Below are positions 53,637 through 63,493 of a stretch of DNA of 64,000 nucleotides, in pieces. Position 1 is the first letter of the stretch. Each line of letters begins with the position of its first letter. Source of the DNA: Pseudomonadota bacterium. GTDB taxonomy: Bacteria > Pseudomonadota > Alphaproteobacteria > Caulobacterales > Caulobacteraceae. Location of the stretch: NCBI GenBank assembly GCA_023386645.1, contig JAEWJI010000062.1, positions 1-64,000 on the forward strand, read 5' to 3'. Made by a program: the position numbers and the translations under genes. The notes below the pieces were generated by a model that had not been told where the DNA came from, did not search any database, and saw nothing but the letters and a program-made list of their open reading frames with translations.

Positions 53637-54580
53637 TGGCCGCCCTCGCCTCTCTATCGGAAGCCCGGGCGCTGTTGCTGTCGCCGCTTGGTCCCGTGGC
53701 GCGCGCGGGACGAAACGCCCAGCGGGCGCGCGTTTCGTTCGAGTTTTTCCCGCCGAAGTCGGACGACGCCGAGGCCAGTCTGTGGAAGGCGATCCGGCGG
53801 CTGGAGCCGCTGAACCCGGCCTTCGTTTCGGTCACCTATGGCGCCGGCGGCTCAACACGCGAGCGCACGCACCGGACGGTGCAGCGGATGATCGCCGAGA
53901 CCACCCTGCGCCCGGCCGCCCACCTGACCTGTGTCGAAGCCAGTCGCGACGAAGTCGACGCGGTGATCGAGAGCTATCGTTCCATCGGGGTCCAGCACAT
54001 CGTCGCTCTACGCGGCGATCCACCGGGCGGCCACGGAATCGGCGGCGTCTATCGACCTCGTCCGGACGGATACGCAAACGCCACCGAACTGACGGCCGCC
54101 ATCCGCCGTCTCGGCGGGTTCGAGGTCAGCGTCGGGGCCTATCCCGAAGGCCATCCCGAAAGCGGCTCCATCGACCACGACATCGAGGTGTTGAAGGCCA
54201 AGGTCGACGCCGGGGCGACGCAGGCCATCAGCCAGTTCTTCTTCGACATAGACGCCTTCCTGCGGTTCCGGGACAGGGTGCGGGCGGCGGGCGTGACCAT
54301 CCCCCTGATCCCGGGGATCATGCCGGTGTCGAACTTCAACGGCCTAAAGCGGATGTGCGGATCCTGCGGGGCCAGCGTGCCCGACTGGCTGGAGGCGCAT
54401 TTCGAAGGGCTCGACGATGATCCGGAAACCCGGAAACTGCTGGCGGCCGCCGTCGCCGCTGAAACCTGTGCACGACTTCAGGAAGAAGGGTTCTCCGATT
54501 TCCACTTCTACACCCTGAACCGGGCGGACCTGGTCTACGCCATCTGCCGTGTGCTGGGCGTGCGGGAGAGTGTGTCGTGA
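53636..54580 (+). CDS. metF: Methylenetetrahydrofolate reductase
   Basis: The 314-residue flavoenzyme reduces 5,10-methylene-THF to 5-methyl-THF, the methyl donor for MetH. Signatures are VSFEFFPPKSDDAEASLW with the catalytic Glu, FVSVTYGAGGSTRERT, AAHLTCVEASRDE, HIVALRGDPPGG, VGAYPEGHPES, AISQFFFD and LIPGIMPVSNFNGLKRMC. The ATG overlaps the sahR stop (TGATG) and its own stop overlaps the metH GTG, giving strict translational coupling. About 25 residues precede the conserved core, slightly longer than E. coli MetF. Confidence 0.93.
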   Translation: MAALASLSEARALLLSPLGPVARAGRNAQRARVSFEFFPPKSDDAEASLWKAIRRLEPLNPAFVSVTYGAGGSTRERTHRTVQRMIAETTLRPAAHLTCVEASRDEVDAVIESYRSIGVQHIVALRGDPPGGHGIGGVYRPRPDGYANATELTAAIRRLGGFEVSVGAYPEGHPESGSIDHDIEVLKAKVDAGATQAISQFFFDIDAFLRFRDRVRAAGVTIPLIPGIMPVSNFNGLKRMCGSCGASVPDWLEAHFEGLDDDPETRKLLAAAVAAETCARLQEEGFSDFHFYTLNRADLVYAICRVLGVRESVS

Positions 54581-55644
54581 CCCGCCAAGATCGCATCGCC
54601 GCCCTGCATCAGGCCGCCAAGAAACGCATCCTGGTGCTGGACGGCGCCTGGGGCGTGATGATCCAGCGCCAGGGCCTGGACGAGGCCGATTATCGCGGCG
54701 CGCGCTTCGCCGACCACCCCGGTCAGATGAAGGGCAATAACGACATCCTGTGCCTGACCCGGCCTGACATCGTCGCCGATCTGCACGACCGGTATTTCGC
54801 CGCCGGCGCCGACATCAGCGAGACCAACACCTTTTCGGCCACCACCATCGCCCAGGAAGACTATGCGTTGGACGCCCGGGCGGTGTGGGACATCAATCTG
54901 GAGGGGGCGAAACTCGCCCGCGCGGCCGCCAACCGCTGGACCGAGAAAGAGCCGCACAAGCCGCGCTTCTCCGCCGGGTCGATCGGGCCCCTGAACAAGA
55001 TGCTGTCCATGTCGTCGGACGTGAATGATCCGGGCGCGCGCAGCGTGACCTTCGATCAGGTGTATGAGGCCTATCGCCATCAGATCGCGGCCCTGCATGA
55101 AGGCGGCGTAGACCTGTTCCTGATCGAGACCATAACCGACACCCTGAACTGCAAGGCGGCCATCAAGGCGATCAAGGATCTCGAGGACGACGGCTACGCC
55201 CCCCTGCCCATCTGGATCTCGGGCACCATCACCGACCGGTCGGGCCGGACCCTGTCGGGCCAGACGGCTGAAGCCTTCTGGAATAGCGTGCGCCACGCCA
55301 AGCCCTTCGCCGTCGGCTTCAACTGCGCCCTGGGCGCCGACCTGATGCGGCCCTTCATCGCCGAGCTGAGCCGCGTCGCCGACACCCTGGTCGCCGCCTA
55401 TCCCAACGCCGGCCTGCCCAACGCCATGGGCCAGTACGACGAACAGCCGCACGAGACCGCCCACCACCTCGAGGAGTGGGCCAAGTCCGGCCTGGTCAAC
55501 ATCGTCGGCGGCTGCTGCGGCACGACGCCCGACCACATCCGCCATGTGGCCGAGGAGGTCGCGGGCGTGACCCCGCGCGGCATCCCGGAACGCCCGGTCG
55601 CTTTGCGCCTGTCCGGCCTCGAACCGTTCGAGGCGGCGGCGTGA
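54577..55644 (+). CDS. metH: Methionine synthase, homocysteine-binding part (split MetH)
   Basis: The 355-residue protein is the first module of cobalamin-dependent methionine synthase as a separate polypeptide: [53 protein letters not shown], and zinc ligands in GFNCALGAD and [11 protein letters not shown]. It binds and activates homocysteine as a thiolate. GTG 54577 overlaps the metF TGA. With the later 887-residue part the total is 1242 residues, close to one full MetH. A small unknown gene separates the halves. Confidence 0.93.
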   Translation: MTRQDRIAALHQAAKKRILVLDGAWGVMIQRQGLDEADYRGARFADHPGQMKGNNDILCLTRPDIVADLHDRYFAAGADISETNTFSATTIAQEDYALDARAVWDINLEGAKLARAAANRWTEKEPHKPRFSAGSIGPLNKMLSMSSDVNDPGARSVTFDQVYEAYRHQIAALHEGGVDLFLIETITDTLNCKAAIKAIKDLEDDGYAPLPIWISGTITDRSGRTLSGQTAEAFWNSVRHAKPFAVGFNCALGADLMRPFIAELSRVADTLVAAYPNAGLPNAMGQYDEQPHETAHHLEEWAKSGLVNIVGGCCGTTPDHIRHVAEEVAGVTPRGIPERPVALRLSGLEPFEAAA

Positions 55645-56120
55645 TGGGGTGGTTCTGGAAGCGGCTTGAAGCCCCGGAGTGGTTCGTCCAGTTCGTCGAT
55701 GAACTCGAGAAGTTACACCGCGCATTGCCGACCGAGTTTGCCGGGCCCTTTGAGCGCCGGGTCGGCTCTGTTGAACTCTGGATGAAGGCTCCAACGCCGC
55801 GTCACCGCTCCGCCTATCTGGGCGGTCCGGAGTTCGATTTCGAGTATTCGGTGGGGAAGATCTGGACCGAGCGACTGGAGCTTACTCCGGACCTTTGCCA
55901 GCACCTTCTCGCCTGCCTTGATGCTCTGATCGCCGGTCGGGTCCGCGAAGTTCGGGACCTCGACAGTGGCCTCCTTTGGCACATCGACCGTCTGAAAACG
56001 CGTGGCCTGAACACCTTTGTCCGCGACCGCGAATACTCCTTCTTCTGGCACTCGCGCTGGCTGAACCATCGCGTTCGGCGCGTCAGCATTACCCGTATTC
56101 CTCCCATGATTTCCGCCTGA
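55644..56120 (+). CDS. Unknown protein encoded between the two MetH halves
   Basis: The 158-residue protein starts at an ATG overlapping the TGA of the first metH gene and ends in a TGA overlapping the ATG of the second (both TGATG), so it must be translated with them. It is hydrophilic and aromatic-rich: [71 protein letters not shown]. There is no signal peptide or membrane helix and no domain I recognise. Its position suggests an accessory role in methionine synthase function, or a recent insertion that kept the coupling. Confidence 0.72.
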   Translation: MGWFWKRLEAPEWFVQFVDELEKLHRALPTEFAGPFERRVGSVELWMKAPTPRHRSAYLGGPEFDFEYSVGKIWTERLELTPDLCQHLLACLDALIAGRVREVRDLDSGLLWHIDRLKTRGLNTFVRDREYSFFWHSRWLNHRVRRVSITRIPPMISA

Positions 56121-58783
56121 TGCGCCCGACCTTCATCAACGTCGGCGAGCGGACCAACGTCACCGGCTCCGCCAAATTCCGCAAACTGATCGTCGAAGGC
56201 GATTACGCCGCCGCCCTTGACGTCGCCCGTCAGCAGGTCGAGGCGGGCGCCCAGGTGCTGGACATCAACATGGACGAAGGCCTGCTGGACGGCGCCGTCG
56301 CCATGCGCACCTTCCTGAACCTGATCGCGGCCGAGCCCGACATCGCCCGCGTGCCGGTGATGATCGACAGCTCCAAATGGGAGGTCATCGAGGCGGGGCT
56401 GAAATGCGTTCAGGGCAAGCCCATCGTCAATTCGATCAGCATGAAGGCGGGCGAGGCCGAGTTCCGCGAACAGGCTGTCAAATGCCTGCGCTACGGCGCC
56501 GCTGTCGTCGTCATGGCCTTCGATGAACAGGGCCAGGCCGACACCGCCGCGCGCAAGATCGAGATCTGCACCCGCGCCTATCGCATCCTGGTGGACGAGG
56601 TCGGCTTCCCGCCCGAGGATATCATCTTCGACCCCAACATCTTCGCCGTGGCGACGGGGATCGAGGAGCACGACAACTATGCCGTCGACTTCATCGAGGC
56701 GACGCGGGTCATCAAGGCCACCCTGCCCCACGCGCACGTCTCGGGCGGCGTGTCGAACGTCTCGTTCAGCTTCCGCGGTAACGAGCCGGTGCGCTGGGCG
56801 ATCCACAGCGTCTTCCTGTACCACGCCATCGCGGCGGGCATGGACATGGGCATCGTCAACGCCGGCGACCTGCCCGTCTATGACGAGATCGATTCTGAGC
56901 TGAGGGAAGCGGTCGAGGACGTCATCCTGAACCGGCCCCAGCGCACCAATGTCTCGAACACCGAACGGCTGGTCGACATGGCCCCCCGCTACAAGGGCGA
57001 GAAGGGCGCTGCCCCGGTGGTCGATCTGGCCTGGCGTCAACTGCCGGTCGAAAAGCGGATCGAGCACGCCTTGGTGCACGGCGTCACCGAGTACATTGAA
57101 GCGGATACGGAAGAAGCCCGCGCCGCCGCCGAGCGCCCCCTGCACGTCGTCGAAGGTCCGCTGATGGACGGGATGAATGTGGTCGGCGACCTATTCGGCT
57201 CGGGCAAGATGTTCCTGCCGCAGGTGGTGAAGTCGGCCCGGGTGATGAAACAGGCCGTTGCCTATCTGGAGCCCTTCATGGAGGCCGAGAAGGCCGACCA
57301 GCCGCGTCGATCCAACGGCAAGATCCTGATGGCGACGGTCAAGGGCGACGTCCACGACATCGGTAAGAACATCGTCGGCGTCGTGCTCCAGTGCAATAAT
57401 TACGAGGTGGTGGACCTGGGCGTCATGGTCCCGGCCGACCGCATTCTGGACGAGGCCCAGGCGCACGGCTGCGACATCGTCGGCCTGTCGGGACTGATCA
57501 CGCCGTCGCTGGACGAGATGGTGTTTGTGGCGCGCGAGATGGAGCGGCGCGGCTTCACCATTCCCCTGCTGATCGGCGGGGCCACCACCAGCCGCACCCA
57601 TACGGCCGTGAAGATCGAGCCGGGGTACAGGTCGGGTTCGACCACCTATGTCATCGACGCCAGCCGCGCGGTCGGCGTGGTCTCCGGCCTGCTGTCGCCC
57701 ACCGAAAAGTCGAAGAACGAGGCGGCGACGCGCGAGGAATATGTCCGCATTCGCGAACAGTATGCGCGGGGCCAGGAGGTGAAGGCGCGCAGCCCGATCG
57801 CCGAGGCCCGCGCCAACCGCTTCCGGCCCGACCCCGCCGCTCCCCTGCCAGGCCGCCCCAGCTTCACGGGCGTGCGCGCCTTCGACGCCTGGGACCTGGG
57901 GGACCTGGTCGACCACATCGACTGGACGCCCTTTTTCGCCAGCTGGGAACTGATCGGCCGCTATCCGCTGATCCTGGAGGACGAGGTCGTGGGTCAGGCC
58001 GCGCGCGACCTGTTCGCCGACGCCCAGGCCATGCTGAAGCGGATCGTCCAGGAGAAGTGGTTCACCGCCCGGGGCGTCGTCGGCTTCTGGCCCGCGAATG
58101 CCCGCAGCGACGACATCGTGGTCTGGTCCGACGAGGGCCGTACGACCGAAATGGCCCGCTTCCACGGCCTGCGCCAACAGATGGCCAAGGCCAACGGCAA
58201 GCCGAACCTGTGCCTGTCGGACTTCGTGGCCGAGGACGGCGACGACTGGATCGGCGCCTTCGCCGTCACCGCCGGGCATGGCGAGCTGGAGAAGGCCGCC
58301 GAGTTCAAGGCGGCGGGCGACGACTATTCCGCCATCCTGGCCACGGCGCTCGCGGACCGCCTGGCCGAAGCCTTCGCCGAGCGGCTGCACAAGGAGGTCC
58401 GCACCCAGCTGTGGGGCTATGCGGCCGACGAACAGACCAGCGTCGAGGATCTGATCGCCGAACAGTATCAGGGCATTCGCCCGGCCCCCGGCTATCCGGC
58501 CCAGCCCGACCATACCGAGAAGGCGACCCTGTTCCGCCTGCTCGACGCAGGCGTCAATGCGGGCATGGCCCTGACCGAGAGCTTCGCCATGACGCCGCCG
58601 GCCAGCGTGTCAGGCCTCTATTTCGGCCATCCGGGCAGCCACTATTTCGGCGTCGGCAAGATCGATCGTGATCAGGTCGCCGACTACGCGGCGCGCAAGC
58701 GCTGGGATCTAGCGACGGCCGAACGCTGGCTGTCGCCGATCCTGAACTACGATCCGACCTCAGCCCGCGAACAGGCGGCCTGA
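56120..58783 (+). CDS. metH: Methionine synthase, folate/cobalamin/SAM part (split MetH)
   Basis: The 887-residue protein holds the last three MetH modules: the pterin-binding barrel ([49 protein letters not shown], about 1-330), the cobalamin cap and B12 domain (about 330-560; base-off ligand motif [49 protein letters not shown]), and the AdoMet reactivation domain (about 590-887; [58 protein letters not shown]). ATG 56120 overlaps the preceding stop. It transfers methyl from 5-methyl-THF to homocysteine on the separate first module and needs vitamin B12. It ends the sahR operon. Confidence 0.95.
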   Translation: MRPTFINVGERTNVTGSAKFRKLIVEGDYAAALDVARQQVEAGAQVLDINMDEGLLDGAVAMRTFLNLIAAEPDIARVPVMIDSSKWEVIEAGLKCVQGKPIVNSISMKAGEAEFREQAVKCLRYGAAVVVMAFDEQGQADTAARKIEICTRAYRILVDEVGFPPEDIIFDPNIFAVATGIEEHDNYAVDFIEATRVIKATLPHAHVSGGVSNVSFSFRGNEPVRWAIHSVFLYHAIAAGMDMGIVNAGDLPVYDEIDSELREAVEDVILNRPQRTNVSNTERLVDMAPRYKGEKGAAPVVDLAWRQLPVEKRIEHALVHGVTEYIEADTEEARAAAERPLHVVEGPLMDGMNVVGDLFGSGKMFLPQVVKSARVMKQAVAYLEPFMEAEKADQPRRSNGKILMATVKGDVHDIGKNIVGVVLQCNNYEVVDLGVMVPADRILDEAQAHGCDIVGLSGLITPSLDEMVFVAREMERRGFTIPLLIGGATTSRTHTAVKIEPGYRSGSTTYVIDASRAVGVVSGLLSPTEKSKNEAATREEYVRIREQYARGQEVKARSPIAEARANRFRPDPAAPLPGRPSFTGVRAFDAWDLGDLVDHIDWTPFFASWELIGRYPLILEDEVVGQAARDLFADAQAMLKRIVQEKWFTARGVVGFWPANARSDDIVVWSDEGRTTEMARFHGLRQQMAKANGKPNLCLSDFVAEDGDDWIGAFAVTAGHGELEKAAEFKAAGDDYSAILATALADRLAEAFAERLHKEVRTQLWGYAADEQTSVEDLIAEQYQGIRPAPGYPAQPDHTEKATLFRLLDAGVNAGMALTESFAMTPPASVSGLYFGHPGSHYFGVGKIDRDQVADYAARKRWDLATAERWLSPILNYDPTSAREQAA

Positions 58784-58812
58784 AGGCGTCCTGCCCGGCT
58801 TCGACGCGGCGG

Positions 58813-59373
58813 CTAGCGCCCCGTCGCCTCGCCGTTCTCATCGAGCCCCGCCTGCTTCAGGGTCGTGGGGGGCGTGGTGATGTTCTCGCGAATTCGCCGC
58901 GCGGCGTGCTCGCATCGGCCAGGAAGCCCGAAGAAGAGGCCGAAACCCTGGCTACGAACCGCCACGTCTCCCTGCGCCAGGAGCGGGGACCATTTGGCGG
59001 AAGCCTCGGCCTCCGCGGAGGCGGCCGCGGCTTTCATCGCTGGGGTGGCGCGGGCCTCCGCGGCGCGGAGCGCACCGCGAAAATCCCTGGCCTCCAGTTC
59101 GCCCAGCCGGATGAGCTCCGCATCCAGAGGATCGGACGGCAAGGTGCGGCCCAGCGCCACGTGTCCCTCCACCAGGGCCGCGCACCAGGCGACCAGCGGG
59201 TAGTCGGCCTCCGGCGCGCCGCGCGGCATCGGGTTGGCATAGGCGATCGCCTCGCGCACCCGCAGGGCGTCAGTGCTCTCCGCCGCCGCGACCGTCGCGA
59301 TGGGAGCGTCTGGATCCTGCGGGGCGGCAAGAGGTTGCAGGGCGATCAAGGCGGCGAGCGTCAGGCCGTTCAT
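58813..59373 (-). CDS. Exported protein of unknown function
   Basis: The 186-residue protein starts at ATG 59373, with GGAG eight bases upstream, and has a short signal peptide (MNGLTLAALIALQPLAAPQ). The rest is helical and Ala-rich with VREAIAYANPMPRGAPEADYPLVAWCAALVEGHVALG, GELEARDFRGALRAAEARATPAMKAAAASAEAEA and GLFFGLPGRCEHAARRIRENI; two Cys residues could form a disulfide. I recognise no domain, though it looks like a periplasmic protein conserved in Caulobacterales. It is convergent with the metH gene, 29 bases apart. Confidence 0.7.
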   Translation of the reverse strand: MNGLTLAALIALQPLAAPQDPDAPIATVAAAESTDALRVREAIAYANPMPRGAPEADYPLVAWCAALVEGHVALGRTLPSDPLDAELIRLGELEARDFRGALRAAEARATPAMKAAAASAEAEASAKWSPLLAQGDVAVRSQGFGLFFGLPGRCEHAARRIRENITTPPTTLKQAGLDENGEATGR

Positions 59374-59451
59374 CGTCGAAACTCCGGAAGCTGAGAAGGG
59401 CGTGGCCGCACGCCTCGCGAAGACAAATGGCGATTTCGCGGCGGCGGCCAC

Positions 59452-59487
59452 GCAAAAGAAAAGGCGGTGGGACCAAGCCCCACCGCC
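59452..59487 (-). terminator. Intrinsic terminator of the Oar-like receptor gene
   Basis: On the minus strand GGCGGTGGG with CCCACCGCC (59463-59487, 7-base loop) is followed by CCTTTTCTTTTG. It begins 24 bases past the receptor stop and is a textbook Rho-independent terminator. Confidence 0.85.
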
Positions 59488-59511
59488 AATCTCAGATTCT
59501 CCTTGAGGGGA

Positions 59512-62500
59512 CTAGAAGCGGTAGCGCAAGCCGAAGCGCACCGTGCGGGGAGCCTGATAGCTACGCGCGGCCCCAAAATAGGGCGAGCGGGCGGTGAGGC
59601 TATTGCCTGAGGTCCGGATCAGGCCCTGCTCAACGACGCGAGTGACCTCGTCATTGTCGAACAGGTTGAAGATGTCGACGGAGGCCGAAAGAGAGCCCCG
59701 GTTCTCGGTCGTCAGGATGTCGTAGTTGATGTTGAGGTCGGTCTGGAAGGTCCAGTCCGTCTCACCCTGCGAGCCCCGCGGCGTTGCGATCGTCGAGTTG
59801 TTCGGGCCCAGCGGGCAGAACCAGCCCGATGGCGTGCCGACCTGCGGCGCCAGCGGATCGACCGACGTCGGCACACGGCCAATACAGCCGAAGTACCGAC
59901 CGGACTGAGCCGTGAAGTTGGCGCCGATCGAGAGGCGTTCCGTCGGGGAGATGGTGCCGAACAGCTTGATCGTATGCGCACGGTGGTTCGGCAGGTAGCC
60001 GTACGATCCGAGCTGGTTGGCCGCGTGGTCATAGTCCTGCGTGATAGACGTGTCGGTTTGACCGATGTCAGACTTGACCGCCCCCTCGTAATTCCCCTCG
60101 GATTCCGCCCAAGTGTACGAGCCCTGCAAACCCCACAGTCCGTCGAACGGGCGTTCGAAGGTGAACTCGACCGCCTTATAAGTCCGCTCGACTTCGGGGA
60201 ATCCAAGATCCTCCGCCGTCAGATTGACGGTTTGCGGGTTGTAAGCCGGATTCGGATTGCCGGCCGCATCGGTGCGGGTGTCCCCCTGGAGGTCAATGAA
60301 CACCGTGGCCCCGTCGCCCGGGTTGATCAGCACATAGGGGAACAGAGAAGCGAAGTCGGCGTCGCCGATGCCGCTTTGGCCGCACGCCGTATTGGTGCGG
60401 ACGCAGTATCGGACGATAGCGTCGCCAATCGCGGTGTCCTCAATGGCGCTTTCGAGGTTGCGGTAGATCCCGCGCACGCCCATCTGCCAATCCGTGAACA
60501 TCCCTTCCGTGAAGGTGTGGTCGTAGCCGAGGATGAACTCGCGCTCGTACATCGGCTCGAGATCCGCCTCGACGACCGCTCGCGGATCCGGCGCGCCGGG
60601 CGGGCTATAGTAAAGAATCTCACGACGCGTACCCAGGGCAGGAACATTGCCGTTGAGAATCAACGCACCCGAGGCTGTGCGGGACGCATCGAAATACTCG
60701 TCCGTATAGACCTCGCCTGACGAAGCGCGAATAGACGTGTTGGTGGCGATCGGCAGATAGTAGTCGCCCACCGAACCATACACTCGGTCGGTGCCGTTAC
60801 CGAACGGATCCCAGTTGAAGCCCAGACGCGGCGCCCACTGGTCAGCGATGTCGATATAGCTGTCGCCATTGATGTTCTTGTAGTCGTAGCGGTCGTTACG
60901 GACCCCTAACTGCAGGCTGAGGGTGTCGGTGATCTCCCAGGAATCCTGGATGTAGAAGGCCGACTGCTCGGCGGTGAAGACACCGTCGTTGGCGAAAGTC
61001 AGAACCTCCACACAACCCGCCGCCGGCGTCCCAGCCGGGCATTCGGATTGGTCGAGCGCATAATACAACGCACCGCCAGAATAGGCGCTGGTCGCCGAAG
61101 ACTCGAGGTCCTCGCGATCATAGCCGATTCGGAAGTGGTGGTCGCCGAACAGGCTGACGTAAAAATCAGCGTCGATCCGGTAGGTGTCCCGGACGTCTTC
61201 GCCGGCCAGGTTGTACGGACCGGCATGAATGCCGCTCGTGATATAGTTGCCACCGGCCGCCACATAGTCACGGATCCCCGGCAGGCTGATTGGGTTTCCG
61301 TAGTCCAGATAGGTGCTCTCGACACGACCATACAGGGCGGACAGAGTGAACCAGTCGGTGAAGACGCCGGTATACTTGTAGATCTGCGTAATGCCGCCGG
61401 CATCGGCAAATACCGGATCCGTCTGGGAGACGAACGCACCGGTCGTGGCGTTCCGAGTGACCGTGTAGGTGGTGGTCGTCGTCTCGTCGTTCAGGATCGT
61501 CGCCTCGATCCGGTGATCGGGATTGAGCACCAGGTCGAGCTTCACGGCCCAGCGCGGGTCATCGTAGCTGGAATAACCCTGCTGGGTATTAGCCGAGGGA
61601 TTACCCGCAAGATTCGCAGCGCTATAGGTATAGCTGCGCGTCCGAGCGCCGGCCTGTTCGACGTCACGAATGTTGTAGACGCCGAATAGGAACAGATGAT
61701 CCTTCCAGAGAGGACCGCCGATATAGGCCGTGTAGTCCGCGATGGACGATTCCGACAGCGAATTGAAGTTCTGGACACCAGACACGTTGTTGCCGCCCTG
61801 GGTCCATGAAATCGGACGGTTCGAGCGCAGGCTGTCCGGGCTCCAGAAGGCGCTGACACCGCCGGTCCATTCGTTGGTGCCCGAGCGCGTAACAATGTTC
61901 ACGACGCCGCCGGTGCCCCGGCCGAACTCAGCTTGGTAGCCCCCCGTCTTGGTTTCGATGGTCTGAATGAAGTCGAACGGCAGCTCACCGTACCCCAGGA
62001 AAGTACGTTGGTCGGTGACATTCAGGCCGTTGATATAATAGACGCTTTCGGCAGCAGATGTTCCCGACAGCGAAACCAGCCCCTGGTTCCGACGCGAGCT
62101 CGCCCCGATGCTGGCGTCCGGCAGGCTGGCCCCAGGGGTGAACAGGGTCACCGCGTTGATGCTACGACCGGTCGGTACGCGTTCCGCGAACTCCTGCACA
62201 TCGACGGTCAGACCGGTATCGGTCCGGTTGAAGTCCTGCACGCGACGGACACCCGTGACGACGATGTCCTCCACTGAGCCAGCGTCTCCGCTGGAAACGG
62301 TGAAGGCATAAGAGGAACTGCCAGGCGAAACGCTGATCGACTGGTTCAGCTGGACAACGCCGTCGACACTGATCGTCACATCGTAGGCGCCCACGGCGAG
62401 AGCCGGCAGGCGGAAGCCCCCGTTCGCGTCGGTCACGGTGGACCGAACAGCGCCTTGAGCGGAGGTGACACTGACGGCCGCACCGGCGACAGCAGTGCCG

Positions 62501-62667
62501 CTCTGGTCCGACACCGAACCCGTCAGAGTGCCCGAGGTGTAATCCTGCGCCACGGCGGCGGTCGGCATGGCCACGAGCACGGCCGGAGCGGCGACAAGCG
62601 CCATCAGGGCGGCCCCACCGATCATCGTCGATGCCAACAACCGTTCGCGAATTTTCTGAATTTTCAA
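59512..62667 (-). CDS. Oar-like TonB-dependent receptor with N-terminal carboxypeptidase-regulatory domain
   Basis: The 1051-residue outer-membrane protein starts at TTG 62667, six bases after a perfect AGGAGG. A signal peptide (RLLASTMIGGAALMALVAAP, cleaved near TAAVAQD) precedes a CarboxypepD_reg-like beta-sandwich (about 45-120; GTLTGSVSDQSGTAVAGAAVSVTSAQGAVRSTVTDANGGFRLPAL), then EDIVVTG, a plug (about 130-260; GGYQAEFGRGTGGVVNIVTRSGTNEWTGGVSAFW) and a barrel ending RFGLRYRF. This is the Oar group, thought to import or export large substrates such as peptides. It stands alone with its own terminator. Base composition in the barrel is a little lower in GC than its neighbours. Confidence 0.88.
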   Translation of the reverse strand: MKIQKIRERLLASTMIGGAALMALVAAPAVLVAMPTAAVAQDYTSGTLTGSVSDQSGTAVAGAAVSVTSAQGAVRSTVTDANGGFRLPALAVGAYDVTISVDGVVQLNQSISVSPGSSSYAFTVSSGDAGSVEDIVVTGVRRVQDFNRTDTGLTVDVQEFAERVPTGRSINAVTLFTPGASLPDASIGASSRRNQGLVSLSGTSAAESVYYINGLNVTDQRTFLGYGELPFDFIQTIETKTGGYQAEFGRGTGGVVNIVTRSGTNEWTGGVSAFWSPDSLRSNRPISWTQGGNNVSGVQNFNSLSESSIADYTAYIGGPLWKDHLFLFGVYNIRDVEQAGARTRSYTYSAANLAGNPSANTQQGYSSYDDPRWAVKLDLVLNPDHRIEATILNDETTTTTYTVTRNATTGAFVSQTDPVFADAGGITQIYKYTGVFTDWFTLSALYGRVESTYLDYGNPISLPGIRDYVAAGGNYITSGIHAGPYNLAGEDVRDTYRIDADFYVSLFGDHHFRIGYDREDLESSATSAYSGGALYYALDQSECPAGTPAAGCVEVLTFANDGVFTAEQSAFYIQDSWEITDTLSLQLGVRNDRYDYKNINGDSYIDIADQWAPRLGFNWDPFGNGTDRVYGSVGDYYLPIATNTSIRASSGEVYTDEYFDASRTASGALILNGNVPALGTRREILYYSPPGAPDPRAVVEADLEPMYEREFILGYDHTFTEGMFTDWQMGVRGIYRNLESAIEDTAIGDAIVRYCVRTNTACGQSGIGDADFASLFPYVLINPGDGATVFIDLQGDTRTDAAGNPNPAYNPQTVNLTAEDLGFPEVERTYKAVEFTFERPFDGLWGLQGSYTWAESEGNYEGAVKSDIGQTDTSITQDYDHAANQLGSYGYLPNHRAHTIKLFGTISPTERLSIGANFTAQSGRYFGCIGRVPTSVDPLAPQVGTPSGWFCPLGPNNSTIATPRGSQGETDWTFQTDLNINYDILTTENRGSLSASVDIFNLFDNDEVTRVVEQGLIRTSGNSLTARSPYFGAARSYQAPRTVRFGLRYRF

Positions 62668-62870
62668 CTCGGTCCTCCTGAGACCAGCGCCCGAAGTGTG
62701 GCATTCGGGCCGCGCGGCAACCAAATTCCGTCCAATTTCACTTGAGCGGACCTGCGACCATTAGTCCTGTTTGGCCTCCGGTCCAGGCGAAATTACAGCT
62801 TCGTAATCCTGTGGCAGCCAAGCTGTCGCAAACTCGCCACAGTCCCGCCTTGCAGATCATCGGAGGGCAG

Positions 62871-63278
62871 ATGAAGCCGCGCCAGCTTGATGAACGAGTG
62901 CTCGTTTCCGGCCAGATATCAGCGGCCGACATTGCCGGACTCGCCGCCCAGGGCGTGGCCGTCCTCGTGTGCCATCGGCCGGATGAGGAGGACCCGGATC
63001 AGCCATCTGGACACGACCTCGCCGCGGTCGCCCAAGCCCATGGCATGAGCTTCGTCTCCATTCCCGTGCGCGGCATGCCGGGCCCCGAGGCCGGCTCAGC
63101 CACCCGCCGGGCCATCGAGGACGCGCCGGCCGGGAGGAGCGTTCTGATGTTCTGTCGCTCCGGACTGCGCTCGACGGCTGCCTGGGCGCTCGGCCAGCGG
63201 GAGGTCGGCGACGATGCCGCCACGCTCCGCGCGAAGGCGGCCCGGGCGGGTTACGACCTCACAGCCCTGCCTCTATGA
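62871..63278 (+). CDS. TIGR01244-family phosphatase/sulfurtransferase-like protein
   Basis: The 135-residue cytosolic protein matches the DUF442/TIGR01244 group: RQLDERVLVSGQISAADIAGLAAQGVAVLVCHRPDEEDPDQPS, YVSIPV-like FVSIPVRGMPGP and the phosphatase loop MFCRSGLRSTAAWAL, whose Cys-x2-Gly-x-Arg-Ser/Thr forms a protein-tyrosine-phosphatase-type active site. Members are linked to sulfide oxidation or beta-lactamase-like hydrolases (Blh). ATG 62871 follows GGAGG; upstream in-frame codons are not conserved-looking. The metallo-beta-lactamase-fold gene at 63494 lies on the same strand, a pairing known for this family. Confidence 0.82.
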   Translation: MKPRQLDERVLVSGQISAADIAGLAAQGVAVLVCHRPDEEDPDQPSGHDLAAVAQAHGMSFVSIPVRGMPGPEAGSATRRAIEDAPAGRSVLMFCRSGLRSTAAWALGQREVGDDAATLRAKAARAGYDLTALPL

Positions 63279-63285
63279 TCCGCGA

Positions 63286-63432
63286 TCAGCGCTGGATCGT
63301 CACCCGGCTCGCATAGGGCACGGGCTCCGGCGTACACGAGGCCGCCACAAGCTGCATCGCCATGAGACACAGGATGGCGGCCGCCAGCGGCTGGAGCCGA
63401 TTTGATACAGAACAGGCGATCGACCGGACCAA
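63286..63432 (-). CDS. Possible very small lipoprotein
   Basis: A 48-codon frame from TTG 63432 to a TGA at 63288-63286 encodes a basic N-terminus (MVRSIACSVSNRL), a hydrophobic helix (PLAAAILCLMAMQL), a lipobox-like LVAASC and a 14-residue tail TPEPVPYASRVTIQ plus Arg. GGGAG lies eight bases before the TTG. ATG 63363 inside the frame is another possible start. The layout resembles entericidin-sized lipoproteins, but nothing else supports expression. Confidence 0.4.
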   Translation of the reverse strand: MVRSIACSVSNRLQPLAAAILCLMAMQLVAASCTPEPVPYASRVTIQR

Positions 63433-63493
63433 GACGCGCGCTCCCAAAGGGTTTAGGAGCGGTTAAACGCAAGGCCCGGACCACAGCCGCCGC

